Shown piece by piece: positions 25,901 to 37,900 of a stretch of 64,000 nucleotides of DNA. Under the pieces are notes generated by a model that was given only the letters and a program-made list of their open reading frames with translations, had not been told where the DNA came from and did not search any database. Made by a program: the position numbers and the translations under genes. Source of the stretch: Branchinecta lynchi (Eukaryota > Arthropoda > Branchiopoda > Anostraca > Branchinectidae); the NCBI GenBank assembly GCA_023053575.1, contig JAKZAP010000008.1, positions 6,528,715 to 6,592,714 of the forward strand, given 5' to 3'. Numbering within the stretch: position 1 is the stretch's first letter; each line of letters opens with the position of its first letter.

Positions 25901-28900
25901 GGCCAGATTCCGGGCGAACTATTTGTCTGCCGTGAAAATAATTTACATATAGGGAGTCAGCATGCCTCCTTGCCACTAGAACGATCCTCTAATCAACTTC
26001 AGATAAAACTTTTACTAATAACAATTTTTCCGGTTTCAGCCGGATTCCGGACGAACTATATGTCCGGGTAGAAAATGATTGTCATATATGGATTCCGCAT
26101 GTCTCTATATCCCTAAATCAACTATCTCATTAGATTCAATTAGATTTAATGTTCGTCCCTTAATTTGAAACCCCTCCTCTACCCCCTTGAACTTGACCGG
26201 TACTTGGTCCTTGTGCCAACTTTGAACATAATGTTTCATACCCTTCGAGAGTTATCGTGCTAACAGACGGACAACTTTAACGAAGTATCCCTTATGTTTT
26301 GGGATCCACGAAGTCTTGATTTTGCAGTCGGATGCGGATTTCCACCTTCACTTCAAAATTTTGACCTTTTGCCTGCAGATTTCCTCAATGTGACCAATTT
26401 CGCATGCGAATGCTCGGATGCGAAAAACGGCCGTGTGTGCACATAAAGCTGCTGACGGTCTACGTTGAAGAGTTTCAACGGGTTTGAAAGGCACTGCCCT
26501 TTCAAGCAGCGTTATCCACTTGTGTGTTCCGTGGTATGCCAACGGATCATCTTTCATTCCGAACTTGTCACTTGTTCATTGACTGCATGCTACTGACCCG
26601 TAGTAGCACCTTCGGAGCGCTTCTTGTCCCTTTTTTCATCGGAAGAGGTTGTTCTTATAATCATCACTTGTGGTTTTAATATCCAAGGCCTTCTTTACCC
26701 GCTGATGCCGGGCGCTCACGCGTCAAGAAGCGTAACTCGCGCTTCTCAGATCATTGTTAACTCTTCCGGGAGCAAGCACACCATCAATATGAGTGAAGTT
26801 GCTATGTTGGAAGACGCTTCCTAGTGCGTACCTTGCGTGAAGTCTAGTGTAGTTGGAAGCGAGTCTCAAGCTGGGATGGACAAAGAAGAGTCGGCATGGA
26901 TTAACTGGCCAGCGGTGTCGTCCGGGCCGCGGATAGCGAGCCGCGCTAGAGGTGGCGTGGAATTGTCGGAGCGTGATGAAGTAGGAGTATTCTTTCTTCT
27001 TTTTTTGTTTTACTGGTAATTTACATTATATCGGTTCGGAGTGTGAAGCCGCGTTACCATTTGGTTCTACTGTTCGCTGCACCGCAGAGCTGATTACTCT
27101 GTACTGGTGAAGCTTTGTTGTTGGAGGTCTTAGGAGGAGAAATCTTTGTCGTCGTTTTGGTGTTCCCATGCCTCTGTAACCTACCTTGGTGGGCTTTTCG
27201 AAGGTGTCCATAGTCTTCGCCCCCGCAAATAGTCTTTTAGCAATTCGGATGAGAGTTAGGCTCTACTTTCTGACTTCTAATTGGTGCTGGAACCAGACGT
27301 TGCCAGCTCTCCGGCATCCAGCGAGTAACAGAGCTTCGTTTACTGTTAGGCTGGCAGTCATTAATTTGTTGGGACCACAGCCACTTTTCGCCCCAGCGCT
27401 AGTCGGAATGGCCAACAGGCTCTTCAACTGTAGGAGGTTGCGGGAGGTGTGCATGGTCATTTGAATCAGTCCTTCATTTGTTGTCCCCGCAATTCTAGTT
27501 TGACTTATTGCTTGATCGAACTTCATTACCCGTAGAAGGGTTAACACAAAGTCAATCAAAATAGTCAAGTATCTATTTTTCAAACCATAGCCAGACGCAC
27601 AGATAATATATATATGAAACATATGTATGTACAATTAAAAATTAAGTTTGGCTTAGCTGTCTTAGTGTACAAACTAGCGCACGGTAATTTAAAACTGACG
27701 ACTTCATAATACTTAGGTTTCTTGTATAACTAGGGTACAATACTAAACATTATGGTACAATACTAAAATAATATATAAATACATAATATAAATTTTAATT
27801 TATCGAACCGTTCGTATTGAACTTGCTTTAATCAATAAATCACGACTACCGGTGTTGTAACGTCTTACGAAAGAGGCGATGACTCTTCTTGTACCGGTCA
27901 CGAAAAACTCACGGTCCCGATCCCGGTAACCTGCCTTTCTTTATTAGGGGCATAGGCAGAGTGGAGTCTCCAGGAATTTTTGGCCGAAAGCAAGAGAGTT
28001 TTGCTCTACCCTTCAGTTTAAAAAGATTGAAGAGTCTCTTTTCTGTTAATTAACTTAGTCATCTGGATCTGATGTACCTTATATGTGTAATGAATTCTGA
28101 TAACGTGGCTAGGGTGACAAACGAAGACTAACCGCTTCGAGTGTTAAGCCCAATAATACGATATTTTTTTTGTCAGAACCAGACCGTCCGGTAGCCGGGG
28201 ATTTCTTATTGTAATTTGTGGATTTTTTTTTGTTTCTTGTACATAGCGCCGTAGTGATGGCTATGCATACTTGGTAATATTTGGAAATGGAAAAACAACT
28301 TTCTCCAACCGCGTTCTAATCCTTTTATCAACCGCTGCAAAATTGGTCATGTGTCAAAATGTAACTGCCGATTTGCAAAATTGTGGGTCACGATTTTACT
28401 ACCTGTTCACGCTGATTCGTACGTTTTATGGGTTAAGCTGTAGATTTCCTTCCAAACGTGTTTAATCCATTTTCGGGACTTTAGCGATTAAATTTGTGTC
28501 AGTTCGTGACTGGCGATTCGTTTCTGCAGATAGGACTGTTGGAATGAAGTTCCTTCCTGTGCTTCAGCCGCAATTTGATACGGTATTTGTGCTACGATTT
28601 ATACATATACTTATGTCTCAATATTTGTCTTTCCTTTCTGTAGGTTAGGTTAGGTTATTCTTTATTTTACACAAAATCACATTAAACAACTTGTAACAAA
28701 AAACATAAGAACTAAACGACACATCCTTGTCAACCTTCTTCAAAATCAGAATCATTTTATTTTTCCCAATATTCGTTAAAATAGCCTGGGATGTCAAAAC
28801 GTTAAATAAAAAGCACGAAATAAACAAATTATAAGCACTATTGGTTTCTATCCACTGTTATGTCATGGTCTTGTTTGCTTTCTGCTTTTGCTCTTTCGGC

Positions 28901-31900
28901 TTGATGCAGTTGATGCTTGACCACTAACTGAACTGATGCGTAGTTGTCCCCCACGCACTACATTGTAAACAAAAATCTTGCAATATTTGCTATTGAGATT
29001 TTTTACAGTGTATCGGCTTTATAGATAGTGGCTACTTGGTTTGGGGAATTAAGATCAGGATGACCTTGCTAAAATATCGTCGCTGTCACGCGAGGGGCAC
29101 ATTAGCGACATTTTTCAGACATATTCAAAAGTCAAGCTGACTGTTTCCCAGTCAGCTTGGACTCAAGGAGTATTGATTTTTCAAAATGTTTAGGAGACGA
29201 AAAAAAGTTTTTCAAAAAAGTATTTCTCAAACCGATCTTGATGATTTTTATGTTGCATAGCATCTTTCTTTACAGTGGATAGAAGAAAACAGCATTTGTA
29301 AATTTTTTTTTCTGACCGATATAGCCTACCAATGATTTTCGTGTCGCTTTAGCTCTTTGACCGTTGCCGCTTTAGCTCTTTGACCGTTGTTGCTTAGCTC
29401 TTTTTGACCATTCTCGTGGCGGTTGGATCTATTGAGCGACTCGTTTATCTCAGACACGGCTTGTCGTAGGGCTCTGAAAAATTCACAGTAGACGCAGGAG
29501 CTAAAATAACCCTAGTGTCAGTAATTGATTTTTTCAAAAAGTGTCGCTTGACCCCTTAATGCTTAGCAGTGATGATATATTATATTATATTTCCTAGGTT
29601 TTCTTGGAACACCGCGCCCGTGGTGAGGTCCAGAAGATCATAGCGGCAAAGACAAACGGTGCCACGCCGCTTCTGGTCGCTTGTCGAAACGGGCATTTGG
29701 AAGTTGTCCAGTACCTACTCGAGAGATGTGATGCTGACATTGAACAATCTGGATCGGGTATGCATATTTCCGATTTGAAGTCCTTATCAAAACATGGACA
29801 GACTATTCATAATCCAATCTTCAGCTTGCTGGACACAAACCTACACTTTCTTGTGGGTCACTGTCAGTAATACCCAGGATTTTAGGCATGAAAACATTCT
29901 GGTCTTTCATAACAGTTGGTTGAGGAAGAACAGAAATAAAAATGGAAATAACTGAAATTTTTCATAAGGCGCTTTATACATTCTGGTAATAAAAAAAATT
30001 AAAAAATCACAAATATTCCACTGCTAATTATCCAGTGATGGTTCATTATGCTTGTGGGAGGAATCTAAGAACCTTGTCTAGGTGCCGAGCAAAACGGTTG
30101 GCGACTTGTGAGTAGCAACCTGATAAAAGCGAATTTATATGTCTTTTTTTCAGTGCTTATGGCGCTTTCCCCTATTCCAGACTAAATTTATATTAGAAGG
30201 GACAGGCTGCCGGTATCACGATATGCAGAGAGGAATTGGTTTTAATCAGAAACAGCGTATTTTAAATCGTCTATTTTTTTAATCGTCGAAAATCGTCTAT
30301 TTTTTAAACCCTTCTTCAATATCAGCCACACAAGAAAGGGTATCGTAGCAGTGGCTGATAAGAAAATCCAGCGCCGCTGAAAGATGTTTGCGCTAGTTTT
30401 CGCTGGACATACCTTCGAAAGGGAAGTGTTTTTGTACCAAAAGAAGAAATAGTTAATAGTTTGAAATGGAAGAAGAAATAAATATTTTAAGAGGAGTATG
30501 AAGATTGCTTGTTCTAGGACTCGTAGAAATGGGATACTGAGCTACTGATCATTTGAATAGATTGCATCTTTTGACCAGGTCACAGTTGAGTAAAAATATT
30601 ATTCTCCTGACACCGAGGAGGGCTTGGAATTTACAGAACGTTTAAGTAATTCTGGATTTCTTGGTTTACTGCACCGGTCAATGAGCTTGTAAATGACGCA
30701 GTCATGAACGCACTCATGTAAAGAGGTTATACCAGGTATTTCACGTTTTTTTGTTGTTGTTATTTTGTATTAGTGTAATTGCCCAGAACGATAAAAAGTG
30801 TTGGTGGTTTTCAAGCACGAAACTTACGACGCTGATGCTACCGGAGTTCCCCTTTTTAGTACTTTTTAGCGGTGATTGCAGTTATAATTTCTGCCAAGAT
30901 TGGCAAATGCTGTTAGCCTTGGGGGGGAGCGCGAACGATTTAAAACGTAACATCGAGCGATTTGTGTAGTCATTTGTTGAATGCTCTTTTGTTTAGTTAG
31001 TTTGTCATGCTTCTTGAGGATAGGAAGGAGTTCGGTGTTGGTGAGTAGTGCCAGTCATCAAGTTAAGGTCGCCAGATCAGAAGAGAAAGTAACATCAGAA
31101 TTAGATAATTGTTTTTCTCTGAGTTCGTGCAAACAATCGGAATATCTCAGGCGTTTGCTTCCTTTATATGCGTGTCAAGTTTTATCGTCCCAGCTCTCGA
31201 GTTTCGCTCTAATCTGACAACTTCCTGAGATTTCCCGGGTGCCTCCCCCAACCGCTCCCATTAGAGGTCTTACGGTCCAGACTTCAAATGACACATCTAT
31301 GGCCCATGATCTTGGTTCTTACCAAGTTTCGTCACAATCCCTCCACCCGTTTTGGTCCATACGTAAAATGTCCGGGTCCCTCCTCCAACTCCTCCAGTCG
31401 TGGTTGCATGCGGTTTGACACATAAATATCGCATCTACGGCATTTGGTCCTACTATACAGGTTAATAAGTTGCATCTGAGTCGGAGTACTTTGAAAAATA
31501 TTAAACCCCCTTCTGGTTTCCCTGATCTTTCTATTTTCCAGGTTGCATATAGAAAGTTCATAAGAGATCAACAAATCAATAAATAACGATAGACCACTAG
31601 GAAAATATACATATTCATGTGCGCTCCTAGTTATACAGTCGGACAAACGAGGGGACAAAACTCTGAGCATAGCTCGGTTCGCAAGGTTACGACCGGCTCC
31701 AAATGAGGCACAGACTAGCAGCTTGACAAAGCAATCGAATTCGGGAGGGGGCAGTATTAGGGGGGAGGATATCGTGGTGAGAAAGTTTTTGAGTTTTTGA
31801 TTTACCAAACTTAATACAAAAATGTAGTCGGCGGCTTGAAAAGGTACCTAATTTAAGTTGCTCTATGAGCAGAAAGTTAAGAGAGTTTCGCTATATCGAA

Positions 31901-34900
31901 GTGCCATGGAGCTTGACCGTGCAGCATTCAAAAGCGGTAAGCGATTAAGAATATCCTTGAACCAAAAGGTGTACTTCGTTCATTACCTCCCACTGGAGGG
32001 CCCCGAACCCCCGCTCGGATGACTACAGGTAGCTGAAATTGGATGTATGTTAAGAAAAATAAATTTCATCTTAGGGGTAACGCGTCTATTCCACAAGGAC
32101 ATGTACAACTGCAGTTTTGGTAACAGAATTGTTGATTCTTGGAAGGGCTTTACCGAAGATACGGTTGGTGCTGAATCGAACAAAAGTTTCAAGCGTCCTC
32201 AGTATGATTACCCCTTTTCTGTTGCATTATATTGATAAACAAGACCAAAGGTGTCGATGGGATCCCGAAAATCTAATATTTGATCAAGACAATTGGGTCT
32301 TGTCTTCGGCAGATCCGGTCTTCGCCAGGCTAATCATCAGAGAAAATCAAGATAAGATATACCTCTATAAGCCATATTTATTTTGACGGTACTGACCGAA
32401 ACTTCCTGCTTTACTTCTGCCAAATTCGCTATTTCCCCGAATTCTGACCGACTTACTAGTCCAGCAAAAAAAGAAAAATGAGAGACGAATCTAGCGTATC
32501 TCTTCATCCCTATCAAGACCATCTAACCACCTTTAAATAAAACTTTGAATAAAACAAAATCTGGTTACAACCGTATTCCGGACTAATTATATGTCCGGGT
32601 AAAAAATGATGTCATATACAGACTCAGCGTCTCTTCTTACCCCTAAATCTGTCATCTAACCAACTTCAGATAAAACTTTTGCTTTTAACAAATTTTCCGG
32701 TTTTGGCCGGATTCGAGGTGAACTAGTTGTATGGCGAGAAAATGGTTTCCACCGTCGTTCTCAACATGTCTTTTTACCCCTAAATCAAACATTTAATCAA
32801 CTTCAAATGAAACTTTTACTTTTAACCAACTTTCCGTTTTTTGTCGGATTCCGGACGAACTACTTGCCCGGCGAGAAAATGGTTTTCTCCATTGTGCTGA
32901 GCGTGTCTTCTTACCGCATAATCAACTATCACATTAGTTGTTTAAAAATATTTTGTTTGTCCCTTAATTTGAACCCCCACCCCCAAATGTAGGGCTACAT
33001 ACCCCATCTAGGAACTTGACCTTACCTTTGACCAAACAATCCTCACACCAAGTTTCATCAACATATCTCATTCCCTTCGACAGTTATCGTGCTTACAGAC
33101 GGACGGACGGACAACTTTTGCGATGTCATAGGTATCCCTCCGCTTACGTTTTGGGATCCCAAAAAGGTGGACTGCATCATCTTGGCCGAAAGGATTCTCT
33201 GATTACTAGTTTAATTTTTTTTTTTTTAGTTTCATTCGATGGTGAGAATATCGAGGACGCTCCACCTCTTTGGGTTGCAGCAGCGGCGGGTCATCTTGAA
33301 ATCGTCAAATGCCTTCTGAAGAAAGGGGCCAAGGTCAACGCCGTCACGCGGACAAACTCCACGCCCCTTCGAGCCGCTTGCTTCGATGGCCACATAGAAG
33401 TTGTTCGCTGTCTTCTCGATGGTGGAGCGGGTAAGCAGTCAAGAATAGAAAATTAGATAAATTAAGAATGCCAGATGAATTTAATCATTTTTCGGGACCA
33501 CAATCCTACAGTCGCTTACTGGACCAAAGTTTGCCCGTTTCCGATTGGTTCAGTCAAAACCTTCAGGCGTCTCAGAATCTGAGATCACATCTTTTACCTT
33601 AAATTACCTTAAATCACAGCTTGGAGTTAAATAAGGACTTTTGAACCTGTTGAATCACTCCTTGTGATGACTGTTGCATTTGTGGTTGGTTACAATCTGG
33701 TGGAAGATTATGGTGCATCCCAGTCAGATCTCCACGGTTTGTCACTCCACTCAGCATCCATACGGCGTTTGAATCCATCTGTCGATTCAACAGCAACAGT
33801 GTCCTCCTTGAGGTTGTTCCAGAGGTTCACGATCCCGTTCGAGAAGAAATTGCTTCTTGCTTCTACTGGTGTTATATGGGAGGGGTTCATCTCCAGGAGC
33901 TCATTTTCTTGATTGGTTGAGAGGAGTGTGTGTGCCTGGATCATGTACCCACGGTTTGCTGGCTAATCCGTTCAACAACACCGAACACCAGTAGGGAACT
34001 TGCACATAGGCCTCCAAAGAAAAAGTATTTCTGCGGATTCAGGGTTAAGCAATGAGGTAGGTAAGAGATTGCAGCAGAAGTAGCAGTCATACATTTGGGG
34101 TATGGTGCTCCAGCGTCAGGACCATGCCCTACAGCAAGGGCATGGTACCCCCCTATAAATTGGTTTGGAAAGCAAATTCCCGTTGCAGATTCTCAGCTGG
34201 AACACCATGCGCAAAAATTGAGGATTTGTGTATGACTGAGTAGTATCGCTTTGGGAACCAGGAAATCTTTTCCGACAAGTGTTAACCAACTGCAAGTGAA
34301 TAGCTTCTCTGAAAGTTAACAATTCTTAAAAAAAAATAGGTATTGGCTGTACTTTAGCCGATTATTTACGGCCCGGTTTCGTGACATCATGAAAGAAATA
34401 GGGAAATTCGAATAAATTAATGTTGCAGAATATATATATGTATGTCTATATACAGAGCCGAGCGGCCAGCGAAGCGCCGGAAGCGATTACACTTCTAAAT
34501 CGTTCTAGGGGCAATCAGTTACGTTAGTAAATGGAAGATATGGACTTTTCGTGTGACGTCGATAATCGGCTAAAGTTTAGTCAACACAAAAAATAGGTCA
34601 AGAACATGACAAATTTTGACGTCAGTGACTTCGAACAGCATTATATGTAGGATTATAAATCAAATGGTGAATGGTGGGTCTTGTCTAAATTACTCATTCA
34701 CTTTTAATCATTCTCATTTCCGAAATTTAAGACTTTCTGTGTTATTTAAATCCACCCCAACGGCACTATGTTGATTTTTGCATTCGGTGTGTTTGACCAT
34801 TTGAAACCATTGACCATTGACTATGAAAAGTGGGAAAAGCCAGGCAGGACATGAATACATTATGTGACCCACAAGAGAGACATGTTGGCCCACCAAGTCT

Positions 34901-37900
34901 GCCAAGATGAAAAGATTTCTATACTTTATTCAAGAATACGAAATTGTGATGGTAGAGGAGGTATTTACCCTTCTTCCTGGAACAGTAGTCGACGGACCTT
35001 GAAGCTTCCGGCTAAGTTTGAGTTCTGCCTAAAAAACGCTAAAAACCTAGTGCATGCAAAACAATCAAGTTACGAAGAGAGAAGATTTCTGAAGATTTTG
35101 TCTTATAGGCAGCTAGGGACACTTGTAAAAGGCAGAATAGGTACGAGGGCTCCTTTAAAGTTTAAGTGAAATGGCAGCTTATTTAAGATCTGATATTTTA
35201 ATGTACTAAATTTACTTTGACTCATCTAAGGGATTTATATTTTTTGACATGCGGCTCTGGTAATGACGTTCAGAATTTGCGCTGCTTACGTGCTAAACCA
35301 AAATTCATCTAGACGCGGAGAATTTGAATTTCAACAAAACCCTGCATTTTCATGTGTTACGAATGCTAAGCTTGGAAATTGGAGGAAGAATTCCTCTGAA
35401 GGGAGTAGGAAAGTCATGCTAAGATATGTCTTTTTGTTATGAGTTGTTTCTCGGCAATAGGCAATAGCGTACCTTTGTAGTTGCTGAATATTTCAAGCAT
35501 AGAGGTACCACAAATCCGAAAGAATAAGTTCATTCGACGAAATTGAATATCTGTGGATAGTGGACAAAAGAAGTAACGCATTTTTATGGGGTTTTGAGGC
35601 CTATTTAAGTAAATAAGTGAAGTGTAACTAGACTCTTGGATCTAAGCCCTATTCGGTTGAACTTAAAGCATTTTATCTGGTGAAAGCTAAAGCCTATCTT
35701 GCTAATTATGCAGAACACTAATAATGCAGCCTACTTCCTCAATCGCTCCATCCATTCTTAAACCCCGAGACACGAATATCGCACGGTACATTGTAGCCTA
35801 TCTTACGATACCTCCCTGATTTTGTCACTTTGCATTTGCCTTTTTTCGCTACCTTCGATGCGTATCATGCTAACAACGGTTCTTCACAAGAAGTTTATTC
35901 ATCAGAACTGTTTTTTGCTTTGTTTTTGAGATCTCAAATCGGAAGTATGACATCGCAATAGTTGTCCGTCTGTCTGTATGTCTACGAGCACGATAACTCT
36001 CGAAGGGAATGAGACATGTTGATGAAACTTGGTGGGAGGATCCTTTTGAGACAGGGAGAAGGTCCAGTTTGTAGATCGGACATTTAGGGGTAGTGGAGGG
36101 GGTTTTATTTGAAGTTGATTATATGTTCGATTCAAGGGTAAGAAGACATGTTGAACACTTCTGTGAAAACTATTTTCTACCCGGACAAGTAGTTCGCCCG
36201 GAATCCGGACAAAACCGGAAAATTTGTTATAAGTTAAATTTTTATTTGTAGTTGATTAGATGTTCGGTATAGGGGAAAGAAGATACGCTGAGTTCGTTTT
36301 TTAGCTTTCTTTTTTTCGCCGGACAAGTAGTAGGCCGAAACCGGTGGTAGAAGTAAGGCAGGAATTTTTTCTCCAAACGGATATGACTTATGGAGGTAAA
36401 CACACATGCTGTATCCGTATCTGAACTTAGTTTTCTCAGATGATTAGCTATTTGGCCTTAATCTGTTTCTGAATTTTAATAGTAAAAATGTTTCAAGGAG
36501 TCTGGCGAAGACTGGATCTGGCGAAGACAAGACCCAATTGTCTGGATCAAATTTGAATTTTTTGGATCCCATCGAAACCTTTGGTCTTGTTTTGCTAGAA
36601 GTCGAAAGGCCTGGAAAAGCCTCAAAGAAGCCAAAGCCGTCGGTAATTTGTTGAAAGCAGAGCCTGTTTTTGAAGTTTTCAACTATTGCATATAGGTCGA
36701 GGGGTCCTTTAACTGGAGGAGTGAGGAGAAGTGGTTCCTGGAATAGACTTCTGCTGTTCTCTCGGGTGCTATACTGGTTAATGGTACACTGCTTGGAAAA
36801 GTAGTTTAACACCCTCCCGATGGTTGATTATCTACTTTTACTAGATGGTAAACATTATACACATTATACATTACATTATATACATATTATATGTTACATT
36901 ATAACACTATACAAAAAAACATGTAACATTCCACTTTCGTGTGGCATGATCTGTGGACAGGTTACTTGTGAATAATCCCTGTCCTGAGAGGGATTCGGGT
37001 ATTATGTTTCTTAGAGACATTCCTCCCAACAGCTAGGGGACTGATGTTTGGGGCTGTTCTCGGTGTCAGTTGGGTGCTTGTAGAAGTTGTGATTGCCACC
37101 TTAGACAGTTAATCTTTGATTCTAACAGTCATGCTGACTCGTTCAGTTGTAAAATCTCACTTAGCAACACGCTTGATTAGCGAGAAGAAGTTCCTTCCCT
37201 TGACACGACTGTTGATTTACGTTCAGTTTTCTGGCATTTGGTTTCGTGACTGAGTGACTTTGTGTCATCGAACTCGTTTGGAACTAGGCAAAACCCGGAC
37301 CGACCGACGGACGGACAGAAATTGCGATCGCCTGTTCATTGTTCCTAGCGGAAACGCTACTTCGGGTTGACGCGTAAAACTCGTCACCAAACCAATATTA
37401 GCTGCGGTTTTGCAGATACCATGGTATCTGATACCACGGTCTAAAGTCGTTTTTGCAGTTATCGTGGTATCTGATACCAGGGTCAAAAGGTGTTTTTGCA
37501 GCTATCGTGGTAGCTGATATCCTGATATTCAGATAACACGGCCCGACAGTGGTAACTGATCGTGGAAAAGTTATCTCACTTTCATCAATTTTTGTCAAAT
37601 TGGTGGGAAAGAAGTTTGGCACTTGTGATGTGACCGAATATCAGTTTTTCTTTTGGGATGACTTCGGAAAGCGCAGTCTCGTCAATTCTCGTTTTTACAG
37701 GGCATACCACAGTAACTCGGAAGATCCAGTTACCGTGGTAACAGATACCATGGTATCTGCAAAAACACAACTATTGAAAACTCAAAAATTGGTAGTAAAG
37801 TTGAAGCCAACTAGAAGAAATTACGGCAAGCCAGTAGAAATAATCAGTAATGAAAAACAGTAATCGTAATATCTGAATCCGAAACCCTTTCTTTGCCGAA

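Larger units (their letters stand above)
16996..29597 (+). other. fem1: FEM1 intron 1, 12.6 kb
   Basis: The intron runs from GTGAG to TTTCCTAG. It contains two large foldback elements, three or more X repeats and two TA-flanked elements, listed separately. The spans 24460-25490 and 26320-29590 hold no recognised gene. The second includes a GC-richer segment (26620-27470) with overlapping frames on both strands that resemble nothing I know. Confidence 0.85.
29758..33229 (+). other. fem1: FEM1 intron 2, 3.5 kb
   Basis: The intron holds a LINE carboxy-terminal fragment and repeat X copy 6, both listed. The block 31230-31420 resembles the 'ACCAAGTTTCRTC..TCC' repeats of the DnaJ region. From 29880 to 31220 nothing is recognised. 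Confidence 0.85.
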
